From Anaerolineales bacterium (GTDB taxonomy: Bacteria; Chloroflexota; Anaerolineae; Anaerolineales; Villigracilaceae), in NCBI GenBank assembly GCA_016928525.1, contig JAFGKO010000312.1, forward strand, positions 1 through 45,422: a stretch of 45,422 nt of DNA, given 5' to 3'. The translations under genes were made by a program, and so were the position numbers. Shown here one piece after another: positions 34,017-43,813 of this stretch. Position 1 is the stretch's first letter. Each line of letters starts with the position of its first letter. The notes below the pieces were generated by a model, which saw nothing but the letters and a program-made list of their open reading frames with translations, was not told the DNA's origin and made no database searches.

Positions 34017-35542
34017 CCTTTCGCAGCATCCTTTTCGATAAGGACGGCCTTCAGAAAGAAACAGCAGAACAGCCCGAGTATTTTATCGACCTGAATCTAG
34101 ATCAGATCATCGAGGCTATCACGGCGCGCAAAGAGGAATACAACCTGAAGCCGTTTTTTTACACGCCCCTGCGCGACCCCAGGACCATCGGCTATCGCCA
34201 TGAAGTGATGCGGGACATGGAAGATAAAACGCTCATAGCGCACATCGAAACCTTTGCCGAAAAGATGGTCATTGCGCGCCGTTACCTGAAGCTGGCGGAA
34301 AAATTGGATTTCAACTATCACAAAAAAGGCTGGTTCCTGGAAGCGGCGTTAGTCTATTGCAAGGCCGTGACCGATCTGGAGCGCAACCTGGACTTGGCAG
34401 AACTGAGATCGCGCGGTTTTCTGGCTTTCCGCGAGTACATAGCGAATTACCTCCACTCGCCTGGGTTCCAGTCGCTGGTGGAGGAGGCGCATAAGGTCAA
34501 AAGCGGGTTGTCGGGCCTGAAATATAGTGTTATTGTCCACTACGGCAAGTTCAGCGTACGGAAATATGATGGGGAGAAGGATTACAACGCGGAGGTGATC
34601 AAGACCTTCGAGAAGTTCAAGCAGGGCGCGGTGAAAGATTACCGGCTTAAGCTTGACTATGGGTCTGGCATGAACCATATCGAAGCGATCATCCTCGATT
34701 TCGTCTCCCGCCTGTATCCGGAACCGTTTGCCGCGCTGGACGGGTTTTGCGAGCAGCACAGCAATTTTTTTGATGAGACTGTCCGCACGTTCGACCGGGA
34801 AATCCAATTTTACGTCGCCTATCTGGAATTTGTCGCTGATTTCAAACGCAAGGGGCTGGCGTTTTGTTGCCCACAGGTGAGCGCAACCAGCCGCGAAGTG
34901 TACGATGAGGACGGCTTCGATTTGGCGTTAGCGCATACCCTGCTGCATACCGAGAAGCCAGTGGTTTGTAACGACTTTTTCCTGAAAGGGCCCGAGCGCA
35001 TCATCGTCGTCTCAGGCCCGAACCAGGGCGGCAAGACCACTTTTGCCCGCACCTTCGGGCAATTGCACTATCTTGCCGCCCTCGGCTGTCCCGTGCCGGG
35101 TAGCAAGGCCCGGCTCTTTTTATTCGACCGGATTTTTACCCATTTCGAGCGGGAGGAGGACATCCGTAACCTGCGCGGCAAGCTGAAGGACGATCTGGTG
35201 CGCATTCACGATATTCTCACTAGCGCCACATCAGACAGCATTCTGATCGTGAACGAGGTGTTCGCCTCCACCACTCTGGAAGACGCCGTCTTCCTGAGCA
35301 AAGAGATCATGGAAAGGGTGATGGAACTGGATTTGCTGTGCGTGTGGGTGACGTTCATCGATGAGTTGTCGTCCCTGAGCGAGAAAACAATCAGCATGGT
35401 CAGCACAGTCATTCCAGAAAACCCGGCCCTGCGGACATTCAAAATCGTCCGAAAACCCGCCGATGGGCTGGCCTACGCTCTCTCGATTGCCAGAAAACAC
35501 CGCCTGACCTACGAGCAGATCAAGGAGCGTATCCAGCTATGA
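34013..35542 (+). CDS. MutS-like ATPase, first of a tandem pair
   Basis: The 509-residue protein has a MutS core and ATPase domain but no mismatch-recognition domain I and no HTH tail. Residues about 25-300 are helical, in the style of MutS domain III with lever and clamp. The ATPase starts near 315: GPERIIVVSGPNQGGKTTFA has the Walker A loop GPNQGGKTT (335-343), and ILIVNEVFAST (410-420) is the Walker B and following signature. In Walker B the usual Asp of DE is Asn (NE), with the catalytic Glu415 kept. The stretch FTHFEREEDIRNLRGKL is the MutS-type ABC signature region. It is not MutS1 or MutS2 (no Smr domain). Tandem arrangement suggests a heterodimer with the next product. Confidence 0.85.
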   Translation: MTFRSILFDKDGLQKETAEQPEYFIDLNLDQIIEAITARKEEYNLKPFFYTPLRDPRTIGYRHEVMRDMEDKTLIAHIETFAEKMVIARRYLKLAEKLDFNYHKKGWFLEAALVYCKAVTDLERNLDLAELRSRGFLAFREYIANYLHSPGFQSLVEEAHKVKSGLSGLKYSVIVHYGKFSVRKYDGEKDYNAEVIKTFEKFKQGAVKDYRLKLDYGSGMNHIEAIILDFVSRLYPEPFAALDGFCEQHSNFFDETVRTFDREIQFYVAYLEFVADFKRKGLAFCCPQVSATSREVYDEDGFDLALAHTLLHTEKPVVCNDFFLKGPERIIVVSGPNQGGKTTFARTFGQLHYLAALGCPVPGSKARLFLFDRIFTHFEREEDIRNLRGKLKDDLVRIHDILTSATSDSILIVNEVFASTTLEDAVFLSKEIMERVMELDLLCVWVTFIDELSSLSEKTISMVSTVIPENPALRTFKIVRKPADGLAYALSIARKHRLTYEQIKERIQL

Positions 35543-37041
35543 AGGTTTTCCTGATGTATCCTGACCGGGATTTCGACCCAAAGCAGACACTCCCGCCCAA
35601 CGAAGCAGAGCTTACGCAGGACCTGGAATTGAACACGCTTTTCAACGTAATGGCGCAGGGGGATGAATTTCTATTCGAGACGGCAAAACAGGCCGTTTTG
35701 TCCAGCCTGGATACGCCAGACACGATCCGCTACCGCCAGGAGATTCTCAGGGACTGTCTGAACCATCTGGATGTTGTCAGGCAGATTTACAGCATTCCGC
35801 TCCAGGCGATTGAAAGAAAACGCAAGCGCTGGATGGGCATTTTCGGCCGTCATCCCAGCTCAGTCCTGAGCAGCGCGCTGCAAATGCTAGAGCTGTTTGT
35901 CGAACTACTCAAGATCTTGAAGAAAATTGCCGACGAGCACGCCGGGAGATTTGAATCGCAGGGCTTTCGCAGGTTTTTTGCGATGATCCAGCAGGAACTG
36001 GATGACGACTATTTCGCCGTGGTAGAAAAGCATCTCAAAGAGCTTTCATTCCCCCGCGGCGCTTTGCTCAGCGCCGAATTGGGAAAAGGCAATGAAGGCA
36101 CAAATTACGTTTTGCGCAAAACTAACCACGACAACCGGAATTGGATCAAGCGGGTCATAAGTCGTAGATCGCCGGTCTATTCCTATACCCTGCCCCCGCG
36201 TGATGACCACGGGGCGCGGGCGCTTGGAGAATTACGCGACAGGGGCGTCAACCTGGTTGCCAACGCGGTGGGCCAGTCTGCCGACCATATCGATAGTTTT
36301 CTCAAAGTCCTGCAACAAGAACTGGCCTTTTATATCGGCTGCCTGAATTTATCCGAGCAGCTCAGCCAACTTGGAGAACCCATTACATTCCCCGATCCTG
36401 CGCCTGCCGGCGAGCGCCGGCATTCGTTCTCCGGCTTGTATGATGTCTCCCTGGCGTTGACTATGAAGCAAAAGGTCGTCGGCATCGACGTCGTTGCCGA
36501 TGGCAAAGACCTTACGATCATTACAGGCGCCAATCAAGGCGGCAAATCCGTGTTTTTGCGCAGTATTGGCCTGGCGCAATTGATGATGCAGTGCGGCATG
36601 TTCGTCCCGGCGGAGTCATTTTCTGCCAATCTATGCACCGGTCTTTTCACGCATTACAAACGGGAAGAGGACACATCCATGAGGAGTGGCAAATTCGATG
36701 AAGAACTGGGCCGGATGAGCGCTATCATAGATACGATCAAGCCCGACGCGCTGGTCCTGTTCAACGAATCTTTTGCCGCTACCAACGAACGCGAGGGCTC
36801 GGAGATCGCCCGGCAAATCGTTAACGCCTTATTGGAACGGCGTATCAAGGTTTTCTTCGTCTCTCATTTATACGATTTTGCGCACAGCTTTTATAATAAA
36901 GGGATGGAAAATGCCTATTTCCTGCGCGCCGAAAGACAGCCGGACGGTAGCCGGACGTTCAGATTGAGCGAAGGGAAACCCCTGCCGACCAGTTTTGGGA
37001 GGGATGTGTATCAAAGGGTGTTTGTCAAAAGCGAGGCTTGA
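35539..37041 (+). CDS. MutS-like ATPase, second of a tandem pair
   Basis: A 500-residue homologue of the previous product, starting within its stop (ATGA). Residues about 25-300 are the helical core; a shared N-terminal pattern is DTIRYRQEILRDCL against RTIGYRHEVMRDME in its partner. The ATPase carries TGANQGGKSVFLRSIG (Walker A 330-337), LFTHYKREEDTSMRSGKFDE and ALVLFNESFAATNEREG (Walker B 404-410). Again Walker B reads NE rather than DE. It too lacks mismatch recognition, clamp-binding and Smr parts. The two genes differ too much to be a recent duplication, which fits specialised subunits. Its role in fluoride stress is unknown; DNA or RNP remodelling are options. Confidence 0.85.
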   Translation: MKVFLMYPDRDFDPKQTLPPNEAELTQDLELNTLFNVMAQGDEFLFETAKQAVLSSLDTPDTIRYRQEILRDCLNHLDVVRQIYSIPLQAIERKRKRWMGIFGRHPSSVLSSALQMLELFVELLKILKKIADEHAGRFESQGFRRFFAMIQQELDDDYFAVVEKHLKELSFPRGALLSAELGKGNEGTNYVLRKTNHDNRNWIKRVISRRSPVYSYTLPPRDDHGARALGELRDRGVNLVANAVGQSADHIDSFLKVLQQELAFYIGCLNLSEQLSQLGEPITFPDPAPAGERRHSFSGLYDVSLALTMKQKVVGIDVVADGKDLTIITGANQGGKSVFLRSIGLAQLMMQCGMFVPAESFSANLCTGLFTHYKREEDTSMRSGKFDEELGRMSAIIDTIKPDALVLFNESFAATNEREGSEIARQIVNALLERRIKVFFVSHLYDFAHSFYNKGMENAYFLRAERQPDGSRTFRLSEGKPLPTSFGRDVYQRVFVKSEA

Positions 37042-37108
37042 AACAAATATGCAAATCATCTCGTTCAAAATGCGGCGTCGGCTGCGCCGTTTACTCAGAA
37101 GTGAGGCT

Positions 37109-37483
37109 ATGGAAAAAATTCTCATTATTTCAATCGGTGCTGTGCTGGGTGCCAATGCCCGTTACTGGCTGGGAGGCTGGGCGGCGGAAAAGTTTGGCAC
37201 AGCGTTCCCCTATGGAACATTCATCATCAACCTGACTGGGAGCTTTATCCTCGGATTATTCATCACCCTGGTTACCGACCGATTCCTGGTAGATCCCAAC
37301 TGGCGCTTGCTGGTAACGATTGGGTTTCTTGGCTCCTACACCACGTTTTCGTCGTATACTTTCGAGAGCGTGGGTCTGATTTTGGAAAACCAATGGCTTC
37401 CCGGCCTGTTCAATCTTTTTGGAAGCGCCTTTTTGGGAGGGTTGACGGTCTTGCTGGGCATTCTTATAGCGCGAGCCGTATAG
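37109..37483 (+). CDS. crcB: Fluoride ion channel/exporter CrcB (Fluc)
   Basis: The 124-residue membrane protein has four hydrophobic helices, the standard size of a Fluc subunit; two subunits assemble antiparallel. Motifs: GAVLGANARYWLG in helix 1, GTFIINLTGSFILG in helix 2 with the pore Asn, and GFLGSYTTFSSYTFE in helix 3, where the break and the Phe residues line the fluoride path. GTGAGG lies before the ATG at 37109; in-frame codons further upstream (from 36995) overlap the MutS-like gene and are not credible. It lowers cytoplasmic fluoride and explains the riboswitch in front of the operon. Confidence 0.95.
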   Translation: MEKILIISIGAVLGANARYWLGGWAAEKFGTAFPYGTFIINLTGSFILGLFITLVTDRFLVDPNWRLLVTIGFLGSYTTFSSYTFESVGLILENQWLPGLFNLFGSAFLGGLTVLLGILIARAV

Positions 37484-37499
37484 AGAAGGAGGAAGTAAT

Positions 37500-38762
37500 A
37501 TGTCACCGGAAGAGTTGATGGAAAAGAAAGCCAAACGGTTGAGTATTTACATCGGTGAGAGTGACCAGTGGCGCGGCAAGGCGCTCTACGTTGCTTTGCT
37601 GGAAACGTTGAGAGCACACGGGATGGCCGGCGCGACGGTCACGCGCGGCCTGGCCGGTTTTGGGGCGCATTCCGTAGTGCATACCGCTACAATCCTGCGG
37701 CTTTCTCTTGATTTGCCGCTCATCATCCACGTCATTGATTCATCGGAAAAGATCGCTGCAGTGCTAAAAATCATTGCTCCAATGGTTGGAGAGGGATTGG
37801 TCATCCTCGAAGATGTAGAGGTCGTCAAATATACACATCGCTATTTGAACCCCCTCCCGGCAGATAAACACGTATCAGAAGTGATGACGCGTAAGGTCAT
37901 CACTTTGGCGGATACAACGCCGGTGGCAGAAGCCTGGGAGACGATGCTCACACATTTGCTCAAGGCACTGCCTGTGGTAAATACGCACGGGGAGGTCATT
38001 GGGGTACTGACTGACGAAGATCTGCTTGAACGCGCTGGCTTGGAACAGCATTTATCCATCGCCGAGCGGCTGGACGAACAGACTCTGCAAGAAGAGTTCA
38101 CCGCTCTGCGTAATAGCCCACTCAAAGTTGCAAACGTGATGACGTCTCCTGCAATCACGGTGCTGGGGGATGAGCCCTTGAGCATCGCTACTGCGCGCAT
38201 GGCTGAACATGGCATCAAACGTTTGCCTGTTCTTGACAAAAGTGGAAAATTGATTGGAGTGCTCTCACGTGTGGACGTATTGAAGCAAGTTATCAGCGAA
38301 GAAGCAAAGCAGCGTGCAGCCAAAGCGCCCTCTGGAGCTGCGCGAACCCTTGGTGATGTCATGCTTTCTGATATCCCCACTGTCCATGAAGATGCTCGCC
38401 TTGCCGATGTTGTTACCTGCTTCCTTGAAACGCGAACCCGCCGCCTGGTCGTGACCGATGACGCGGGCAGGCCGTTAGGTTTGATTAGCGACGCAGATGC
38501 GGTCATGCGTGTCCAGCCATCTGCGCGGCGAGGTGTCCTGCAAGCCCTGCGTGGCAAACGCTCCACTCTCGACGAAAAAGCGACTGCCTCCCAATTGATG
38601 TCGCGCGTTGTCCTGAGCGCTTCCCCAGATACCCCTCTGACGGAAGCCGCACAAATCATGCTCTCACACAAGCGCAAATGGATGGTGGTTGTGGATGATA
38701 AGGGCAAGGCCATCGGCCTGGTGGATCGTCAGATTCTATTCAAGGCGCTTGCGGGGCGCTGA
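37500..38762 (+). CDS. DUF190 protein with four CBS domains
   Basis: A 420-residue cytoplasmic protein. Residues about 8-110 are DUF190: KKAKRLSIYIGESDQWRGKA, GMAGATVTRGLAGFG, LPLIIHVIDS. Four CBS motifs follow in two pairs: VSEVMTRKVITLADTTPV (near 120), VANVMTSPAITVLGDEPL (near 205), LGDVMLSDIPTVHEDARL (near 285) and ASQLMSRVVLSASPDTPL (near 360). CBS pairs usually bind adenine nucleotides or ions and regulate a partner. DUF190 genes are known neighbours of crcB, so it probably modulates fluoride export or responds to it. AGGAGG lies before the ATG; it starts 16 bases after crcB and is the last gene of the operon. Confidence 0.9.
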   Translation: MSPEELMEKKAKRLSIYIGESDQWRGKALYVALLETLRAHGMAGATVTRGLAGFGAHSVVHTATILRLSLDLPLIIHVIDSSEKIAAVLKIIAPMVGEGLVILEDVEVVKYTHRYLNPLPADKHVSEVMTRKVITLADTTPVAEAWETMLTHLLKALPVVNTHGEVIGVLTDEDLLERAGLEQHLSIAERLDEQTLQEEFTALRNSPLKVANVMTSPAITVLGDEPLSIATARMAEHGIKRLPVLDKSGKLIGVLSRVDVLKQVISEEAKQRAAKAPSGAARTLGDVMLSDIPTVHEDARLADVVTCFLETRTRRLVVTDDAGRPLGLISDADAVMRVQPSARRGVLQALRGKRSTLDEKATASQLMSRVVLSASPDTPLTEAAQIMLSHKRKWMVVVDDKGKAIGLVDRQILFKALAGR

Positions 38763-38797
38763 TTATTTTGATGACGAACATATAAATCCATCTGCGC

Positions 38798-38911
38798 TCA
38801 TTGTATGGGTTGTATGCCAATTTCGTTGAACGGGACATCCGCAAGGTTGCGAAGACGCTCGATGCGGTTCCATTCTGTCTGCCCGTGACGGACTAAAATA
38901 ATTCGTGTCAA
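38798..38911 (-). pseudogene. Fragment of a phosphoglycerate mutase-like histidine phosphatase
   Basis: A 37-codon minus-strand frame reads TRIILVRHGQTEWNRIERLR then NLADVPFNEIGIQ, followed by a stop. This is the N-terminus of the histidine phosphatase family, with the catalytic RHG motif and QTEWN. The start codon is now TTG and the remaining two thirds of the enzyme are missing. It lies 85 bases downstream of eno, in the same direction, so an eno-gpm glycolytic pair may once have existed here. Confidence 0.7.
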
Positions 38912-38937
38912 GTAATTATCTATTGATGTATGAGTTA

Positions 38938-38971
38938 CCGCTCTCGCTCATTTATTCAAAAGCGAGAGCGG
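38938..38971. terminator. Perfect 11-bp hairpin between the convergent operons
   Basis: CCGCTCTCGCT (38938-38948) and AGCGAGAGCGG (38961-38971) pair perfectly around a 12-base AT-rich loop. There is no T-tract on either side, so it may be a rho-assisted or processing hairpin. It lies 25 bases after the eno stop. Confidence 0.55.
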
Positions 38972-38996
38972 CGCCAATCGAGAAATTCCTGTAAGC

Positions 38997-40714
<1,718 letters not shown>

Positions 40715-40771
40715 ACGATTCCCGGTTATGCCAGTTTAGGAAAGAGGTTTCTCTAAATTGGCTGGCGGCAA

Positions 40772-40808
40772 CAAAAAAGCCTCTACCAGCAGGATGATGG
40801 TAGAGGCT
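40772..40808 (-). terminator. Riboswitch-controlled terminator before the eno operon
   Basis: On the minus strand AGCCTCTACC (40808-40799) pairs with GGTAGAGGCT (40787-40778), followed by a six-T tract. The 5' arm is also the AGCCTC strand of the aptamer. Confidence 0.9.
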
Positions 40809-40869
40809 ATCAGTCGTGAGCTACGACGCAGGTTTTGTTTTCAGCGTTGACGAGCCTCATCATCAACGC
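40799..40869 (-). promoter_or_regulatory. Fluoride riboswitch (crcB motif), second copy
   Basis: On the minus strand GCGTTGA...TCAACGC forms the first stem around TGATGAGGCTCG, GTCGT/ACGAC forms the second hairpin, and TGATAGCCTCTACC closes the aptamer. GATGAGGCTCG and ACTGATAGCCTCTACC are shared base for base with the copy at 32011 apart from one position, while stems and linkers differ. GAGGCT pairs with AGCCTC, in competition with the terminator, so fluoride should turn on the unknown gene and eno. Confidence 0.9.
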
Positions 40870-40898
40870 GCCTGTGAATTTTGAGTTTTCCTAATGAT

Positions 40899-40904
40899 AT
40901 TATA
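40899..40904 (-). promoter_or_regulatory. -10 element of the eno fluoride operon
   Basis: A consensus TATAAT on the minus strand (40904-40899). The -35 position holds only GTGAAG, a poor match, and lies within about ten bases of the IS end at 40933. Confidence 0.65.
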
Positions 40905-40932
40905 CCACTTGCTTTCTTTCACTTCACCCAAA

Positions 40933-42370
40933 CTGGTGATTACCCATAAGTCGCGTACTCCTGAAAGAGATGATGAGGGAAAGGTTGAATAGCTGACCAA
41001 GAGAGGGTCGCCACAGTCTGGTAAACGGCACTCAAGCCGCGAAGCAAGATGTAAGGGCCATCACGATCTGTCGATAAGCCCAGCTTGCCGCCCAGTTTTC
41101 TTAGCCAAAGTACAGCTTGGGGAGGCCAATGTTGATTGAGGTGGAAGACAAATTGAGCGGCCAGCAAGACGAGGGCAAAGATGCGTCGCATGCGTTCGAG
41201 GGTATGGACGCGGACATCTTCCACATCCAAGCCTTGTTCCTGGTCAAAACGATAGCCGTGTTCGATGCGTCCGCGTAAACGCCAATCGTTGTAAATCTCC
41301 TGAGCCATGCGCTGGGTTCGGATGGGTATATTGGTCAGGAGGGTCAGGGTGCGCTTTTCGAGGTCATCTGTGGCGACCAGCACCCACAGCTTTTGATGAG
41401 TATCCGGCAGACGGATTTTGAACCAGCCCAGTTTGATCTTTGCCAAGCGGCTGCGTCCAGCATGTTGGAAGATCGCTTGGCAGGTGACCTGCCAGAGGAC
41501 ACAATCCACCAAGTCGCCCAGGTGTTCTGTTTCCCAGCGCCTCAAGCGAGGATTATAGACTTCCACCAGGCGTTCCAAGTGCGTGGCGGTAATGATGAAC
41601 TCATTCGGTTGTAAAAATGCGAAGAGTTTTTGATCATCCCCACCGGAATCCATTATGAAACGCAGCTTTTGACCTGGAAAGACCCAACGGGTGGTACGGA
41701 TTGAGCGTTGGATTTCTCGATTCTGGCTGAGGAAGTCAGCCGTTTGATAGGAGAACCAACTGGCATACGAAATGGCTGGCACCCGCGTGTTGACCACTGT
41801 GGCAGTCATGGCTGGATAGCCATGCGCCAGACGCGCCTCCCCCTGCAGGTTGGGTGGTGTGCTTTTATAAACCGTGCTTACGCCTTCCAACCTCTTCGTA
41901 TACGGCTTTTCAAAGTTGACTGGATCCAGGGCCACCACTAGATAGTCAGGATGCTCTTCTCGAACGGTTCGTTGCCCTACCCGATACAACCCCTTATATA
42001 GTTGGTGATGGTTGAAACGCTTATTCGCTATAAACCGATACAGACGTTTCGCAGCCGCCCAGCAATCCATTTCCTGCCGAGAAATACTTTGCGCCATCGC
42101 CGCTATCACTGGCGTCTCTTGCGCCAAGATACCACGCACAGCCTGTGAAACCACTCTGCGCAAGCGCTTCTCGGGCAGCAATTCAGCGATAGGCACCAGA
42201 AATTCGTTCAACGTCTCATCCATTTCCTCGACTGGCAACTTGGCGAAAATGTCGGAAAGCGGTATATTTTTCATCACTCTGCCTCCTGCGATAGCTTTTG
42301 TGTGATAACAATTTTCTACCACAGTTGGCAGAGCTTTTCTTCAACCTTTCCACTTATGGGTAATCTCCAG
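40933..42370. mobile_element. IS4-like insertion sequence, copy 1 (1438 bp)
   Basis: Terminal inverted repeats are CTGGTGATTACCCATAAGT (40933-40951) and ACTTATGGGTAATCTCCAG (42352-42370), matching at 18 of 19 positions. It carries one transposase gene on the minus strand. The left repeat encodes the last residues and stop of the transposase. Confidence 0.9.
40940..42274 (-). CDS. IS4-family transposase, copy 1 (apparently intact)
   Basis: A 444-residue DDE transposase. YLVVALDPVNFEKPYTKR has the likely first catalytic Asp117 before the KPY signature, LRFIMDSGGDDQK the second (Asp209), and RIEHGYRFDQEQGLDVED the Glu of the Y-R-E-K-like region (Glu338). AGGAGG precedes the ATG at 42274; earlier in-frame codons are not needed. 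The stop TAA is inside the inverted repeat. Reading out of the element leads straight to the eno riboswitch promoter. Confidence 0.9.
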   Translation of the reverse strand: MKNIPLSDIFAKLPVEEMDETLNEFLVPIAELLPEKRLRRVVSQAVRGILAQETPVIAAMAQSISRQEMDCWAAAKRLYRFIANKRFNHHQLYKGLYRVGQRTVREEHPDYLVVALDPVNFEKPYTKRLEGVSTVYKSTPPNLQGEARLAHGYPAMTATVVNTRVPAISYASWFSYQTADFLSQNREIQRSIRTTRWVFPGQKLRFIMDSGGDDQKLFAFLQPNEFIITATHLERLVEVYNPRLRRWETEHLGDLVDCVLWQVTCQAIFQHAGRSRLAKIKLGWFKIRLPDTHQKLWVLVATDDLEKRTLTLLTNIPIRTQRMAQEIYNDWRLRGRIEHGYRFDQEQGLDVEDVRVHTLERMRRIFALVLLAAQFVFHLNQHWPPQAVLWLRKLGGKLGLSTDRDGPYILLRGLSAVYQTVATLSWSAIQPFPHHLFQEYATYG

Positions 42371-42377
42371 GCATTAT

Positions 42378-43813
42378 CTGGTGATTACCCATAACTCAAG
42401 TAGTCTGAAAAAGGTGGTGAGGAAAAGGCTGGATAGCGGTCCAGGACAAAGTAGCAACACATGGCCAAACGGCGCTCAAGCCACGCAGCAAAATGTAAGG
42501 GCCATCTCGGTCGGTTTTCAAGCCGAGTTTGCCACCCAGTTTTGGCAGCCAAAGGACGGCTTTTGGAGGCCAATGCTTCATCAGGGAGAAGACGAACTGG
42601 GCAGCAAGCAGGACGAGAGCAAAGATACGGCGCATACGCTCCAGTGTATGGACCCGCAGATCTTCGACATCCAAGCCTTGCTCCTGATCGAAGCGATAGC
42701 CATGTTCGATGCGCCCGCGCAAACGCCAATCGTTGTAGATCTCTTGGGCGCTGGTTTCGGTTAGGATGGGTACATTGGTCAACAAAGTCAAGGTGCGGTT
42801 CTCCAGATCATCTTCAACCACCAAGACCCACAACGGCTGATGTGTTTCCGGCAGGCGGATTGGGAACCAGCCCATTTTGAGATTGGCCAGACGTGTGCGT
42901 CCGGCGTGATGAAAGGCAGCCTGGTAAGCAGCCTGCCAGGGAACACAATCAACCAGGTCCTGTAAGTGCTCGGTTTCCCAGCGATCTAAGCAGGCGTTGT
43001 ATACATCCACTAGACGTTCCAGGTGGGTAGCCGTGATAATGAACTCATCTGGTTCCAAAAAAGCGAAGAGTTTCTGGTCATCCCCGCCCGCATCCATCAC
43101 AAAACGCCGTTTGCAGCCTGGAAAAACCCAACGCATGGTGCGGATTGAACGCTGGATCTCACGGTTTTGGCTCAGAAAGTCAGCCGTTTGACAGGAAAAC
43201 CAGTTGGCATACGAAATAGCCGGAACGCGCGTATTGACCACCGTGGCGGTCATTGCTGGATAACCGTGCGCCAGACGGGCTGCACCTTTCAGGTCGGGCG
43301 GCGTACTCTTGTGCACTGTGCACACTCCCTCCAGCTTCTTGGTATACGGCTTCTCTAAATTGACCGGAGCCAACGCCACCACCAGATAGTCTGGTTGTTC
43401 TTCCGCAATTGTCCGGCGGGCAATCCGGTACAGCCCTTTGCAGAGCTGATGATGATTGAAACGCTCATTCCACATGAACCGATAGATCCGTTTCGCCGCT
43501 GCCCAGCAGCTCATCTCCTGCCGAGAGACGCTTTGCGCCATGGCCGCTATCACTGGCGTCTCTTGCGCTAGAATGCCGCGCACTGCCAGTGGCACTACCC
43601 GCCTGATTCGTTCTTCCGGCAGCAGTGCAACAAGAGGATTGAGAAATCTGTCTAGCGTTCCTTCCAGTTCTTCAAGTGGCATCCTGGCGAAGATTTCATG
43701 AAGCGGTATATTCAACATGGCTCTGCCTCCTGCATCTGGTTTGTGTGGTAACAAACTTCTACCACAGTTGGCAGAGCTTTTCTTCAACTCTTGGACTTAT
43801 GGGTAATCACCAG
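42378..43813. mobile_element. IS4-like insertion sequence, copy 2 (1436 bp)
   Basis: Inverted repeats are CTGGTGATTACCCATAACT (42378-42396) and ACTTATGGGTAATCACCAG (43795-43813). It is clearly diverged from copy 1 in nucleotide sequence but has the same plan and orientation, with nearly the same last 50 bases at the right end. The two copies are thus direct repeats of each other. Confidence 0.9.
42396..43718 (-). CDS. IS4-family transposase, copy 2 with a mutated catalytic Asp
   Basis: The 440-residue protein aligns end to end with copy 1. At position 117 it reads YLVVALAPVNLEKPYTK: the Asp that precedes the KPY signature in copy 1 is Ala (codon GCT instead of GAT). The second Asp (FVMDAGGDDQK) and the RIEHGYRFDQE segment are kept. 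If Asp117 is the first DDE residue, this transposase is inactive and the pair depends on copy 1. AGGAGG precedes the ATG at 43718. The reading frame is otherwise open, so loss of activity may be recent or selected. Confidence 0.88.
   Translation of the reverse strand: MLNIPLHEIFARMPLEELEGTLDRFLNPLVALLPEERIRRVVPLAVRGILAQETPVIAAMAQSVSRQEMSCWAAAKRIYRFMWNERFNHHQLCKGLYRIARRTIAEEQPDYLVVALAPVNLEKPYTKKLEGVCTVHKSTPPDLKGAARLAHGYPAMTATVVNTRVPAISYANWFSCQTADFLSQNREIQRSIRTMRWVFPGCKRRFVMDAGGDDQKLFAFLEPDEFIITATHLERLVDVYNACLDRWETEHLQDLVDCVPWQAAYQAAFHHAGRTRLANLKMGWFPIRLPETHQPLWVLVVEDDLENRTLTLLTNVPILTETSAQEIYNDWRLRGRIEHGYRFDQEQGLDVEDLRVHTLERMRRIFALVLLAAQFVFSLMKHWPPKAVLWLPKLGGKLGLKTDRDGPYILLRGLSAVWPCVATLSWTAIQPFPHHLFQTT

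Noticed and set aside
36995..37108. Longer CrcB starting inside the second MutS-like gene
   Set aside because: The extension is Arg-rich, overlaps coding sequence in another frame and has no family match; the Fluc family starts right before the GA-x-x-GA-x-x-R motif.
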